This document shows positions 36,185-44,725 of a stretch of DNA of 64,000 nucleotides, in pieces; position 1 is the first letter of the stretch, and every line of letters starts with the position of its first letter. Origin of the DNA: Cyclobacteriaceae bacterium. GTDB lineage: Bacteria; Bacteroidota; Bacteroidia; Cytophagales; Cyclobacteriaceae. The translations under genes were made by a program, and so were the position numbers. Location: contig JAEUUF010000016.1 in assembly GCA_016787645.1 (NCBI GenBank), forward strand, positions 1-64,000, given 5' to 3'. The notes below the pieces were generated by a model, which was not told the origin of the DNA, did not search any database, and saw nothing but the letters and a program-made list of their open reading frames with translations.

Positions 36185-37138
36185 TCAAAGTTTTCTTTGG
36201 AGTGTTACGGAATCGACATGCACGATTTTGGCATAGGAAGGCAATCCGCCCAGCAGCGGGGCCACTCGAATTGAGTCACCCTTTTGAATTCTTACAACTG
36301 GCAGGATTGCGGTCAGCGCTGTAGAATCCGTTTTGAATCGCGCCTGGTCGCGATGTGGAATTTGCAATATGCAAGTGATGCTGTCCTGATCGGTGGCCAT
36401 TCCGAAAACTTTATTGGGCTCGATAAGCGGAAGTCGAAGGCTGACGTTGCGTACCAGTCCAACCTCAAAGAAGATTTCAACCACGGGAGGATCTCGTTTG
36501 ATAAATTCACTATGCTCCATTCGCACTTCGAGCGTTTCGCGGTAATGTGCCGTTATCAGGCGCCGTGGGACTTCGATGTTGAGCGAGTCAGGGAGTGCAG
36601 TGAGATAACTCGAAGGTCCCTCCAGTCGAATTGAATCGGGCAGAACCAGCGCCGGACTGATTTGACCCATGTTCGCTCTGAAATTGACTTTACTGATGTC
36701 GGCTACAAGTTTGAGGTGACGCGTTGTTTTTTGTTCAATGGAGAGTCTTAGCGTGTCTGATACTACGAAGTTGAGTTTCAATGGCCCCAGTTGACTCACT
36801 ACCTGGGGAGCCAGGATGGCGCCAGGGATACGGTGCACCTCAGTTGGCCGTTCGATGGGAATCGTAATAACGGATGACTTTTGGTTGAGGGAGGCTCTCA
36901 ACAAGTCCCAGCCATTTCCACTGACATTCACTGTAAGTTTGACGGGGATTTCTTTTGCTGCTGCGAATTGGTCTTCATCGAACTCGATCCGGAGCGGCAC
37001 TGAAAGATTGGAAGCGTACTCCTTGTTCAGCGCATTAAACGTCCAAAAGATTATTGCGGCGAATACACACAATGCCAATGCCGTCCAATTGGTGCGGTCA
37101 AATCGAAGCAGGCTGATGATGGCACGGAGAAACTTCAA
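36185..37138 (-). CDS. YbbR-like domain protein (CdaR-related)
   Basis: A 317-residue protein with one N-terminal membrane helix (about 18-37) and an extracytoplasmic part made of YbbR-type beta domains. Examples are LSVPLRIEFDEDQFAAAKEIPVKL (part) and PALVLPDSIRLEGPSSYL. In Firmicutes YbbR/CdaR regulates a diadenylate cyclase; no cyclase gene is adjacent here, so that role is not implied. The yajC-YbbR-coaE order is a recurrent Bacteroidetes arrangement. Confidence 0.85.
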   Translation of the reverse strand: MKFLRAIISLLRFDRTNWTALALCVFAAIIFWTFNALNKEYASNLSVPLRIEFDEDQFAAAKEIPVKLTVNVSGNGWDLLRASLNQKSSVITIPIERPTEVHRIPGAILAPQVVSQLGPLKLNFVVSDTLRLSIEQKTTRHLKLVADISKVNFRANMGQISPALVLPDSIRLEGPSSYLTALPDSLNIEVPRRLITAHYRETLEVRMEHSEFIKRDPPVVEIFFEVGLVRNVSLRLPLIEPNKVFGMATDQDSITCILQIPHRDQARFKTDSTALTAILPVVRIQKGDSIRVAPLLGGLPSYAKIVHVDSVTLQRKL

Positions 37139-37167
37139 ATCGGATGTTCAAGTAAGGTTAGCTACAG

Positions 37168-37494
37168 TTAAGCCGGTGTTTTTGTAACAGCATTCGCCCG
37201 CTTGCTGGATTCCATCGAAATCGATGATTTTGAAAAGCGGATACGTACCCCCCGCTCAAACTCCAGCACCACGGTATCGTCTTCCATTTCAACAATGCGT
37301 CCGTGGGCGCCGCCAATCGTGACGACGAGATCGCCTTTCTTTACTTCATCCCGAAATTTTCTTTCTTCCTTGGCCTTCTTTTGCTGAGGGCGAATCATGA
37401 AGAAGTAGAAAATACCGATGATAGCCGCCATAAGGATGATCTGGCTCCAGGCGCCGCTTTGGCCAGGGGTGGATTGCAGGAGAATAACAAACAT
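37168..37494 (-). CDS. yajC: YajC, preprotein translocase accessory subunit
   Basis: A 108-residue protein with one membrane helix (about 17-36, IILMAAIIGIFYFFMIRPQQKK) and a small basic cytoplasmic domain (FRDEVKKGDLVVTIGGAHGRIVEM) typical of YajC, which associates with SecDF. A TACCTTTG box at 37518-37525 lies 23 bases upstream. Confidence 0.95.
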   Translation of the reverse strand: MFVILLQSTPGQSGAWSQIILMAAIIGIFYFFMIRPQQKKAKEERKFRDEVKKGDLVVTIGGAHGRIVEMEDDTVVLEFERGVRIRFSKSSISMESSKRANAVTKTPA

Positions 37495-37517
37495 GATGGA
37501 TTGGTGATTTTAGTCCG

Positions 37518-37525
37518 CAAAGGTA
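37518..37525 (-). promoter_or_regulatory. -7 box (TACCTTTG on the reverse strand) for yajC
   Basis: Exact TAnnTTTG match between the DUF1573 terminator and the yajC start. It gives the yajC-YbbR-coaE(-efflux) unit its own promoter. Confidence 0.6.
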
Positions 37526-37553
37526 GTGGTTTTTGGATCGAACCGGTATCATG

Positions 37554-37581
37554 AAAAAGGCCCCGATGAAGGGGCCTTTTT
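37554..37581. terminator. Rho-independent terminator after the DUF1573 gene
   Basis: AAAAAGGCCCC (37554-37564) and GGGGCCTTTTT (37571-37581) form a perfect 11-base stem around GATGAA with A and T tracts. It lies 19 bases past the DUF1573 stop and upstream of the yajC promoter. Confidence 0.9.
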
Positions 37582-37600
37582 CAATTTCGGGGGCTCTTGC

Positions 37601-38137
37601 TTATCGGGTCGGGCCTTTCATTTCGCTCTTGGGCGTAACCATGGCCTTGAAGCGAAGTGTGGTAGTCTTGGGCCAGGTATTGGCCGTGACGGTGATCGTC
37701 TTGTTGTTTATGCCGGGCTTTCCGCTGCTATCGAACTCGGCCTTAACAAAGCCGGAACCTCCTACTGGAATGGGGTCTTTCGTCCAATCCGGGACGGTAC
37801 ATCCGCAGGAAGGTTGGGCACTTTGAATGATCAGGGGAGCTTCACCTGTGTTTTTCACCTTGTACACATGAACCACTTTCTGGCCTTCGTTAATTGTTCC
37901 GAAATCGTGATCAGTAGTTTCATACACGGCCACGGGTAGCGGGCCTTCCGGTTTTTCTTCGGTAACGGTTTGTGCAGGTGCGGGCGTTTGTGCAGCGCTG
38001 GTGGCCTTATTGGTCTCGAGTTGTGCGAGCCGGCTCTCCAGTTCTGCAATGCGCTTCTCCGCTGCTTTGTCCTTGCAAGAAGGCAGGAGAACAACCATGC
38101 CAGCGGCAATCAAAAGAATGGAAAGGGTCTTTTTCAT
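37601..38137 (-). CDS. DUF1573 lipoprotein
   Basis: A 178-residue lipoprotein (VVLLPSC, Cys21) with a short predicted coiled coil (AEKRIAELESRLAQLE) and a Thr/Pro/Ala linker. The DUF1573 Ig-like domain follows: HDFGTINEGQKVVHVYKVKNTG, then APLIIQSAQPSCGCTVPDW. The SCGC motif is the family hallmark. The function is unknown; such proteins are exported and abundant in Bacteroidetes. A TAATTTTA sequence upstream is a one-mismatch promoter box. Confidence 0.92.
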   Translation of the reverse strand: MKKTLSILLIAAGMVVLLPSCKDKAAEKRIAELESRLAQLETNKATSAAQTPAPAQTVTEEKPEGPLPVAVYETTDHDFGTINEGQKVVHVYKVKNTGEAPLIIQSAQPSCGCTVPDWTKDPIPVGGSGFVKAEFDSSGKPGINNKTITVTANTWPKTTTLRFKAMVTPKSEMKGPTR

Positions 38138-38208
38138 AGGTAGTTTATTTCTATTGGATCGGTAAAATTAAATAGTATGAACAAACATTTCCTGTCCTTA
38201 ACAAATCG

Positions 38209-38520
38209 TTAACTCTTTTGGGTTCCCCGTATTTGTTCCAGGAGTTCATCCACATCCTCCAGCAGTCTTTCTGCTTTTCCCTTGGCCTCAGACACAACTT
38301 TTTGACCTTGGGATTTCGCTTCGGAGGTAAGTGGAGTTTCCTTTCCCGTCACCAGGTCATTGAGGTATTCCTCCAGGATCTTTTTGTATTTGTCCAGTCG
38401 GAAAGACAGTTTTTCGCGGGTGGCCGATCCTTTATCGGGTGCATAGAGGACACCCAGTATAGCCCCTGCGGCTGCACCGGCCAGAAAAGCCATTAGGGCA
38501 TTGCTACTGTTCTTGCTCAT
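38209..38520 (-). CDS. YtxH-domain protein
   Basis: A 103-residue protein. A hydrophobic, Gly/Ala-rich helix (ALMAFLAGAAAGAILGVLYAPDKG) near the N-terminus is the YtxH signature, followed by charged amphipathic helices. Members are often stress-related and membrane-associated, with no known biochemical activity. A TATCTTTG box lies 19 bases before the ATG. Confidence 0.85.
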   Translation of the reverse strand: MSKNSSNALMAFLAGAAAGAILGVLYAPDKGSATREKLSFRLDKYKKILEEYLNDLVTGKETPLTSEAKSQGQKVVSEAKGKAERLLEDVDELLEQIRGTQKS

Positions 38521-38539
38521 AACGCGTGAATTTGGACAT

Positions 38540-38547
38540 CAAAGATA
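38540..38547 (-). promoter_or_regulatory. -7 box (TATCTTTG on the reverse strand) for the YtxH gene
   Basis: Exact TAnnTTTG match 19 bases upstream of the YtxH ATG, in the 75-base gap after nusB. Confidence 0.55.
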
Positions 38548-38595
38548 GGCATTCGGCGGCATGCCCGATATGCCCGAGGGGGCGAAAAATCAGCC

Positions 38596-39726
38596 CTATT
38601 TGTTGTCAATCAGGCCGCGACCGCTCTTTTTGATTCTCCCGGAATTCACCATTTCCTTAGAGAGTGCGTCGAGAATGCCATTGATGAACTGCCGGCTTTT
38701 CGGGGTGCTGTACTCTTTTGCCAGTTCAATGTACTCGTTGATGGTCACTTTCACCGGGATGTTGGGGAAATCTGTCATTTCTGCCAGGGCCATGTGCAGA
38801 ATGATTCGGTCAGTGAGGGGCAACCGATCGACTTCCCAATTTCGGGTATGACTCGCGATCAGTTCGTGAAAATAGGGATCGAGTTGAGAAGCGGAATGGA
38901 ACAGCTTTTCTACAAAATTCTTGTCGTCCTCCCAGTTTAAGGAGAGCTTCTGGAGCTCAAGGCTTCCTTGCTCGGTTAGTGATTTTAATGTTTTGTCGAC
39001 CATGCTCCGCACAATCTCATGATCCTCTGCCCACCAAAGGTCCTGCTCCTCCAGCCATGCATTGATGGGGGTTTTGCCAAGTATGATTTTTCGAACCAGG
39101 TGTTTGACAAACCCTGCATGGTCTTCGGCGGATGGCCTGGTCAGGGCAATATATTCCTTGAATGACTTGTCCGGCTTAAGGCAGTCCCTCAGCCAATCGC
39201 GGATGAGATCCTGCTGGTGATCCCAGCTACCACCCTTTCTCAGCGTTTCCCGGCGGAGGTCAACATTGTCGCGAAGGGCTTTCACTACCGGGTTGTGGGA
39301 AAAAACACCCGCGTTGATCCGCTTGTCCTGGGAAGCCACTTGCTCGAGCGAAGGAATCAGGTTAAGAACGGAAAAGTAGATTTCGTTGATTTTTTCTACT
39401 TCGATAATGGTTTGCTTCCGGAAGTAGGCAAAATCTTTTTTAGTCAGTTTGGTATGCAAGGCAAACGCTTCGTCAAGCGATTGACCGATCCGGGGATCAG
39501 GGCTTTCAGCGATTGGCTCGCCTCGAAATTTCTTTTCAAAGAGTCGGACAGCCACCTCGCGCTGCCCTTTGAGCAACTCCTTGTCCTGAATTTTCATCGA
39601 ATTGAGATCGGGCTTGAAGAAGGCATCGATGGAATCCAGCGCGAGAAGGTAGTTGGCTTCTTTGCATTGCTCATAGGCAAAGAGGCTTTGCATGATTTTG
39701 ATGCGCAGGGTCCGTCGGTTGAGCAT
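38596..39726 (-). CDS. nusB: NusB, transcription antitermination factor with N-terminal extension
   Basis: A 376-residue protein. The C-terminal 140 residues form the NusB fold (FHELIASHTRNWEVDRLPLTDRIILHMALAEM, given in part, and INEYIELAKEYSTPKSRQFINGIL), which binds boxA RNA in rRNA antitermination. The opening MLNRRTLRIKIMQSLFAYEQC is also NusB-like, with a long Bacteroidetes-type insert between. I chose the ATG at 39726 rather than a longer frame from 39837, because homology begins there and TAACTTG lies 27 bases upstream (39754-39760). Confidence 0.93.
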   Translation of the reverse strand: MLNRRTLRIKIMQSLFAYEQCKEANYLLALDSIDAFFKPDLNSMKIQDKELLKGQREVAVRLFEKKFRGEPIAESPDPRIGQSLDEAFALHTKLTKKDFAYFRKQTIIEVEKINEIYFSVLNLIPSLEQVASQDKRINAGVFSHNPVVKALRDNVDLRRETLRKGGSWDHQQDLIRDWLRDCLKPDKSFKEYIALTRPSAEDHAGFVKHLVRKIILGKTPINAWLEEQDLWWAEDHEIVRSMVDKTLKSLTEQGSLELQKLSLNWEDDKNFVEKLFHSASQLDPYFHELIASHTRNWEVDRLPLTDRIILHMALAEMTDFPNIPVKVTINEYIELAKEYSTPKSRQFINGILDALSKEMVNSGRIKKSGRGLIDNK

Positions 39727-39835
39727 GACAAGGAACAGTAAAAAAGAAGGGCGCAAGTTACATTTTGTGGGGCATAAATGGTTGATTTGAACCAAAATTC
39801 CCTTCGGACCCGTTACATAGGTCCGGTCGCCTATC

Positions 39836-41623
39836 ATGAAGGAACTCGCCCACCTGAACCATTACCTGCTGCGCTATAAGTGGCACCTCTTCTGGGGGCT
39901 GGTCTTTGTGATAATATCCAACATCTTCCAGATTGTGCCGGCCCAGTTGGTACGTCGATCGATCGACCTGGTCACAAATAACATCAGCCTGTACCGTTCG
40001 TTCAGCGGTACCCCCCAGCAGGAGAAGTATTTTTCAGTCTTTACCCAGGGGATTCTCCTTTATGCGGTATTGATACTCGTAATGGCTCTCTTGCGAGGGT
40101 TGTTTCTATACTTTGTACGGCAAACCCTCATTGTCATGAGCCGCAGGATTGAGTATGACCTGAAGAATGATATCTTCCAGCATTACCAGACGCTCCCGCT
40201 GAGTTTTTATCGGCGCAACAATACCGGAGACTTAATGAACCGAATTTCGGAGGATGTAGGACGTGTACGGATGTACCTGGGTCCCTCCATTATGTATGGA
40301 CTCCAGCTCTTCACGTTGTTCATTATTCTTATCCCGGTCATGTTTACGATCAGTGTGAAATTGACGCTCTTCGCATTGATCCCACTTCCCATCTTGTCGT
40401 TCAGTATCTACTATGTGAATAACATCATTGAGCGGCGGTCAGAGGAAATTCAGCGCAGCCAGTCCCGGCTCAGCACGTTTGTGCAAGAAGCCTTTTCCGG
40501 CATCCGTGTGCTTAAATCATTCAATCGTGAAAAGGAATCCATCGACCGCTTTACGATGGAGAACAATGAATACAAACATCAGTCACTGCGACTCACCCGG
40601 GTCCAGGCGCTGTTCTTTCCACTTATGTTCGGGCTTATTGGTTTAAGCACGATCCTGACCGTGTATGAAGGAAGTGTGGAAGTGATCGAGGGTACCTTGA
40701 CCTTTGGAAATATTGTGGAATTCGTCATCTACGTTAACCTGCTCACCTGGCCGGTGGCATCATTGGGCTGGACGAGCAGCCTCGTACAGCGCGCAGAAGC
40801 ATCCCAAAAACGAATCAATGAATTCCTGAAGACAAAGACCGACCTGGTTTCTGAAAAGAATATGGAGCGCTCGATAGAAGGGCGAATCGAGTTCCGCAAT
40901 GTATCGTTCACTTACCCGGATACCGGCATTCAGGCTATTCGCAACGTATCTTTTGTGCTGGAGCCAGGCGACTCATTGGCTATCATTGGCGCAACTGGTT
41001 CCGGAAAAAGTACGGTGGCCAATCTTATCTCGCGGCTTTATGATGTTACCTCAGGCGAGATCCTGATCGACGGAATTCCCATTGCTGATTACAACATTAC
41101 GTGCCTTCGAAGCCAAATTGGGTATGTGCCACAGGATGTATTTCTATTCAGTGATACCATCCTGAACAACATAGGTTTCGGCCTGGACCAACCTGACGAA
41201 GAGAAAATTATCCAGGCGGCCCGCGATGCGGACGTGTATCAGAACATCATGGACTTCCCACAGGGATTTGCCACCCGGGTGGGAGAGCGGGGAATCACCT
41301 TGTCAGGTGGTCAGAAGCAACGCGTTTCCATCGCCCGCGCCATTGTTCGGCAACCCCGAATTCTCATGCTCGACGATGCCCTGTCTGCCGTGGACACGAA
41401 AACGGAGAACACCATCTTGAACAGTATGCGCGGCGTAATGCGGGGACGTACTACATTGATTGTTTCCCACCGCGTGTCTTCAGCCAAACTTGCCAATAAA
41501 ATTATCGTGTTGGAAGATGGCGGCATGGCCGAGGCGGGAACGCACGAGACGTTGATGCAACTGGATGGACTTTACAAGGAGTTGTATGAACGACAGATGA
41601 GCAGCGAAGTGCTCGAAGATTGA
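39836..41623 (+). CDS. ABC exporter half-transporter with a degenerate Walker B (Asp for Glu)
   Basis: A 595-residue type IV ABC exporter: six membrane helices (about 17-320) and a C-terminal ATPase. Walker A is GATGSGKST, the Q-loop VPQDVFLFSD, the signature canonical LSGGQKQR and the H-loop VSHR. However, Walker B reads ILMLDDALSAVD, with Asp514 replacing the catalytic Glu. This degeneracy is typical of one half of a heterodimeric exporter. The second ABC gene at 42944-44725 has the complementary fault. The gene is divergent from nusB and its stop is one base from the convergent lipoprotein stop. The substrate is unknown. Confidence 0.93.
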   Translation: MKELAHLNHYLLRYKWHLFWGLVFVIISNIFQIVPAQLVRRSIDLVTNNISLYRSFSGTPQQEKYFSVFTQGILLYAVLILVMALLRGLFLYFVRQTLIVMSRRIEYDLKNDIFQHYQTLPLSFYRRNNTGDLMNRISEDVGRVRMYLGPSIMYGLQLFTLFIILIPVMFTISVKLTLFALIPLPILSFSIYYVNNIIERRSEEIQRSQSRLSTFVQEAFSGIRVLKSFNREKESIDRFTMENNEYKHQSLRLTRVQALFFPLMFGLIGLSTILTVYEGSVEVIEGTLTFGNIVEFVIYVNLLTWPVASLGWTSSLVQRAEASQKRINEFLKTKTDLVSEKNMERSIEGRIEFRNVSFTYPDTGIQAIRNVSFVLEPGDSLAIIGATGSGKSTVANLISRLYDVTSGEILIDGIPIADYNITCLRSQIGYVPQDVFLFSDTILNNIGFGLDQPDEEKIIQAARDADVYQNIMDFPQGFATRVGERGITLSGGQKQRVSIARAIVRQPRILMLDDALSAVDTKTENTILNSMRGVMRGRTTLIVSHRVSSAKLANKIIVLEDGGMAEAGTHETLMQLDGLYKELYERQMSSEVLED

Positions 41624-41624
41624 T

Positions 41625-42179
41625 TCAGCGCGCCTTGAGCTTGACGTAAGTCAGTTTGTACGTGATTTGCTTTCCACCCTCATCGTCCACGCGAATTCCT
41701 TCCAGGAGTTCAGCTTTTTCATCCTGCGTGAAGGTAAAGCTGGTATCTTTTCCTTTTGAATCGAAATGATTGTAGAGAAGCAGGTTCCCCGAAGCCGGCT
41801 TGAACTCCCCGATGATAGAGTAGCTTGCCTGGCCTTCCTTGTTCAGGGATAGCTCAATGTAATCGTTGCTGTCCTCACTTTCCTTCAGGATGGCGACTGT
41901 GGCGTAATTATCCTTGCGGTCGGTGGTTTTCTCGCGCATTTCGCCCAACAAGTTCTTGCTCTTCTTGATAACCATTCCGGAAACGGCATACACACCTTCG
42001 ATGGAGTTGGCCCCCTGCTTTTGCATGTAGCGCTTAATAAGATCCTGAAAATTCATCTGCCGGAAGGCGGAAGATTTTGCCGTGGATTTCGGGGAGGTAG
42101 TGTGGATGATACAGCCCTGAATGACAACGGCCAGAATCAGCAAGGCAACAAAATGTCTACGTGACTTCACGCGCAGCAT
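41625..42179 (-). CDS. Hypothetical lipoprotein, 184 residues
   Basis: A probable lipoprotein (signal peptide with AVVIQGC, Cys23). The rest is soluble, mixed alpha/beta, with no recognised domain; NFQDLIKRYMQKQG and SYSIIGEFKPASGNLLLYNHF are notable stretches. It begins three bases after the stop of the barrel gene, so the two are co-transcribed. Both lie between two ABC exporter genes with matching degeneracies, which makes an export-related role possible but unproven. Confidence 0.7.
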   Translation of the reverse strand: MLRVKSRRHFVALLILAVVIQGCIIHTTSPKSTAKSSAFRQMNFQDLIKRYMQKQGANSIEGVYAVSGMVIKKSKNLLGEMREKTTDRKDNYATVAILKESEDSNDYIELSLNKEGQASYSIIGEFKPASGNLLLYNHFDSKGKDTSFTFTQDEKAELLEGIRVDDEGGKQITYKLTYVKLKAR

Positions 42180-42182
42180 TGA

Positions 42183-42896
42183 TCAAAATACGTACCGGAG
42201 GCCTACACCCCCCTGGAATCGTTGATAGCCTGGATCGATCAAGGCATCTACAAACCATTCGACCTCGATAAACGCCGATAAGGGCAACGAGAAATAGGAA
42301 TACTCGAAACCCACCACGAATACGGGCCCATAGGTGAACCGCGTCTCGGTGAACTTGCCGAATTTGCCGTCGTCCTGGTTGTTGGAACGATCGTTGAAGG
42401 TATAGTCGTATTCGAGCTCTGTGTTGCGCCATTGCCATCCTGCTCCCGCATATAATTGCAGGCCTTTGGAGATCTTCTCGGCATCCCACTGGTAGAGAAA
42501 TTTTGTCTCGAGAAACCAGTCGGCAACGGCTTTATGGGCGAGATAGGATATGGACTGATCGCTGTTTAAGGTATCCGGGAGGTATGAATTGAAGGCTTCT
42601 CGGTAGTATTTATTATAAAGTCCGCTCGCCGCTTTTCCGGCATCCACCGCGAATGAAAAATGCTTGTTGGGGTAGAACTTGTATGCCAGCGCAAATGGGT
42701 CACCTAATTTGAACCCAATCCCCTGGTAGGGATATCGGCTTGTTTCAAAGATTGGGCAGATGATCCTGGCCTTGTTTACCCCAACCCGCGGGACGGAATA
42801 TGATGAGCTGCGCGGGCTGTGCTTCATCTGACCGAGGCTGTCGGCAGCCACCAGGCAGAATATCGAAACGATAATCAAGGTTTGGGCAAAGCGCAT
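42183..42896 (-). CDS. Outer-membrane beta-barrel-like hypothetical protein
   Basis: A 237-residue protein with a signal peptide (MRFAQTLIIVSIFCLVAADSLGQ) and strand-like alternating sequence rich in Tyr and Phe. It ends QGGVGLRYVF, a C-terminal Phe as expected for outer-membrane barrels. The ATG at 42896 follows a TATATTTG box by four bases; an adjacent GTG would add one residue. The family is not identified. Confidence 0.75.
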   Translation of the reverse strand: MRFAQTLIIVSIFCLVAADSLGQMKHSPRSSSYSVPRVGVNKARIICPIFETSRYPYQGIGFKLGDPFALAYKFYPNKHFSFAVDAGKAASGLYNKYYREAFNSYLPDTLNSDQSISYLAHKAVADWFLETKFLYQWDAEKISKGLQLYAGAGWQWRNTELEYDYTFNDRSNNQDDGKFGKFTETRFTYGPVFVVGFEYSYFSLPLSAFIEVEWFVDALIDPGYQRFQGGVGLRYVF

Positions 42897-42900
42897 CACC

Positions 42901-42908
42901 CAAATATA
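42901..42908 (-). promoter_or_regulatory. -7 box (TATATTTG on the reverse strand) for the barrel-lipoprotein pair
   Basis: Exact TAnnTTTG match separated from the ATG by only four bases (GGTG), so the mRNA is probably leaderless. Confidence 0.65.
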
Positions 42909-42943
42909 GCCAATTCAACGTATTGGGATGGCCCTCGTAGTGA

Positions 42944-44725
42944 TCAGACTGCTTCCTTATACTGCATCCGATAGAGTTGGGCATAGAGCCCTTCCTGGGT
43001 CAGCAACTCCTCGTGGCGGCCCGACTCCTTGATTTCACCTTTGTCCAGGACAAGAATAGTATCTGCCTTCTGTATGGTGGATAAACGATGGGCAATGACT
43101 ATGGAAGTCCTTCCTTTCATCATCCGGGTAATGGCTTCCTGAATCATGGATTCCGTTTCCGTATCTACTGAAGAGGTGGCCTCATCCAGAATGAGAATTT
43201 TTGGGTGATAGACCATGGCCCGGATAAACGAAAGCAACTGCCGCTGCCCCACGGAAAGCGTAGCGCCCCGCTCCATGACCTGATAGTCGAGTTTGCCGGG
43301 AAGGCGTTCGATGAAACGCAAAGCCCCTACCTCATCTGCGGCCTGAAGAATCATTTCATCCGTGATATTCGGGTTGCCGAGCGTGATGTTGCTGCGAATG
43401 CTGTCCGAAAAGAGAAAGACATCCTGAAGCACTACCCCGATATGTTGCCGGAGGTAGTTGATGTCATACTCCTGGATATCGATACCATCGATCTTTATGG
43501 AGCCGCGCTGAATGTCATAGAACCGGTTGAGCAGGCTGATCACCGATGATTTTCCAGCCCCGGTAGCTCCTACCAGCGCGATGGTCTGGCCCGCACCTAT
43601 TTTGAAAGAGATGTCTCTCAGCACAGGTTCTCCTTCCTTGTAGGAAAACCAAACGTGTTCAAGAGTAACGTCACCGCGGAGGCTGGGGACAACCCGGGTG
43701 CCATTGGATATTACAAATTCCCGGTTGTCAAGCAGGTTGATAATACGGGAGGAACTCACGATGCCCATCTGCAACGTGTTATACCGATCTGCAATCATCC
43801 GGATGGGTCTGAAAAACATCTGGATGTACATGATAAAGGCGGTTAGGGTGCCGATCGTAATGCCCGTTTGCTCCTGGTGGATCACCCCCTGTGCGCCATA
43901 CCACACCAGCAAACCAATGCCCATGGCGGCGATGATTTCAGCGACCGGGAAATAGACTGAATAGTAAAGTACTGATCGGAGGTTGGAATGCAGGTGTTCT
44001 TTGTTGATCTCCTTGAATTTCTCAAACTCCCGCTTCTCACTTCCAAATATCTGAACGATGTTCATTCCGGTAATGTGTTCCTGAACGAACGAGTTAAGGT
44101 TAGCCACGGCGTTGCGCACATCATTGAAAGCCACTTTAATCTTTTCCTTGAACACATACGTAGCGAGGAGCATCAAGGGGAAGGTACAAAGGCTGATGAG
44201 GGCCATGCGCCAATCCACGATGAACATGAACAGCAGAATGAAAACAATTTGCAGCAAATCACCCGCCATGGCAGCAAGTCCTTCGCTGAACACATCTGCC
44301 AGCGTTTCTACGTCAGAAATGGTGCGGGTCACCAACCGTCCGATCGGCGTCTTATCAAAGAAGGCCAGGCGGAGATTGACCAGATGACTGTACAACTTGA
44401 TTCTAATGTCACGAATCACAAATTGCCCTATGCGTCCGGACAGGTAGGTGTGAATGTATTGGAAAACAGATTGAATGACCAACAGCCCAAACACGAGGAG
44501 CATCATGTTGACCATCGACCAATAATCGCCCTTGGCTACATCGTCGTCGAGGGTGCGCAGGATCAGGATGGGTCGAACGGCCGTGAGAATGCCGAGGACC
44601 ACGGTGAGCACAATGATCACATAAAACCGTCCTTTGTACGGGCGCACAAAAGAGATGAGGCGCTTCAGTACCTTGAAGTCGATGATATTGCCGCTACTGA
44701 CTTTTTCTTTCTCCACGAGGGTCAA
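42944..44725 (-). CDS. ABC exporter half-transporter with a degenerate signature (LSVGQ)
   Basis: A 593-residue exporter: six membrane helices in the first 330 residues, then an ATPase with Walker A GATGAGKSS, Q-loop VLQDVFLFSD, Walker B ILILDEATSSVD with the catalytic Glu515 intact, and H-loop IAHR. The signature is LSVGQRQ, with Val492 replacing the usual Gly. Together with the Asp514 partner at 39836-41623 it fits a heterodimer with one active and one degenerate ATP site. The start is TTG 44725 overlapping the truA stop (TTGA), which implies coupling. Substrate unknown. Confidence 0.93.
   Translation of the reverse strand: MTLVEKEKVSSGNIIDFKVLKRLISFVRPYKGRFYVIIVLTVVLGILTAVRPILILRTLDDDVAKGDYWSMVNMMLLVFGLLVIQSVFQYIHTYLSGRIGQFVIRDIRIKLYSHLVNLRLAFFDKTPIGRLVTRTISDVETLADVFSEGLAAMAGDLLQIVFILLFMFIVDWRMALISLCTFPLMLLATYVFKEKIKVAFNDVRNAVANLNSFVQEHITGMNIVQIFGSEKREFEKFKEINKEHLHSNLRSVLYYSVYFPVAEIIAAMGIGLLVWYGAQGVIHQEQTGITIGTLTAFIMYIQMFFRPIRMIADRYNTLQMGIVSSSRIINLLDNREFVISNGTRVVPSLRGDVTLEHVWFSYKEGEPVLRDISFKIGAGQTIALVGATGAGKSSVISLLNRFYDIQRGSIKIDGIDIQEYDINYLRQHIGVVLQDVFLFSDSIRSNITLGNPNITDEMILQAADEVGALRFIERLPGKLDYQVMERGATLSVGQRQLLSFIRAMVYHPKILILDEATSSVDTETESMIQEAITRMMKGRTSIVIAHRLSTIQKADTILVLDKGEIKESGRHEELLTQEGLYAQLYRMQYKEAV

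Noticed and set aside
39727-39837. Start of nusB at 39837
   Set aside because: The added 37 residues are not NusB-like and would overlap the divergent ABC gene; the ATG at 39726 opens with a typical NusB sequence.
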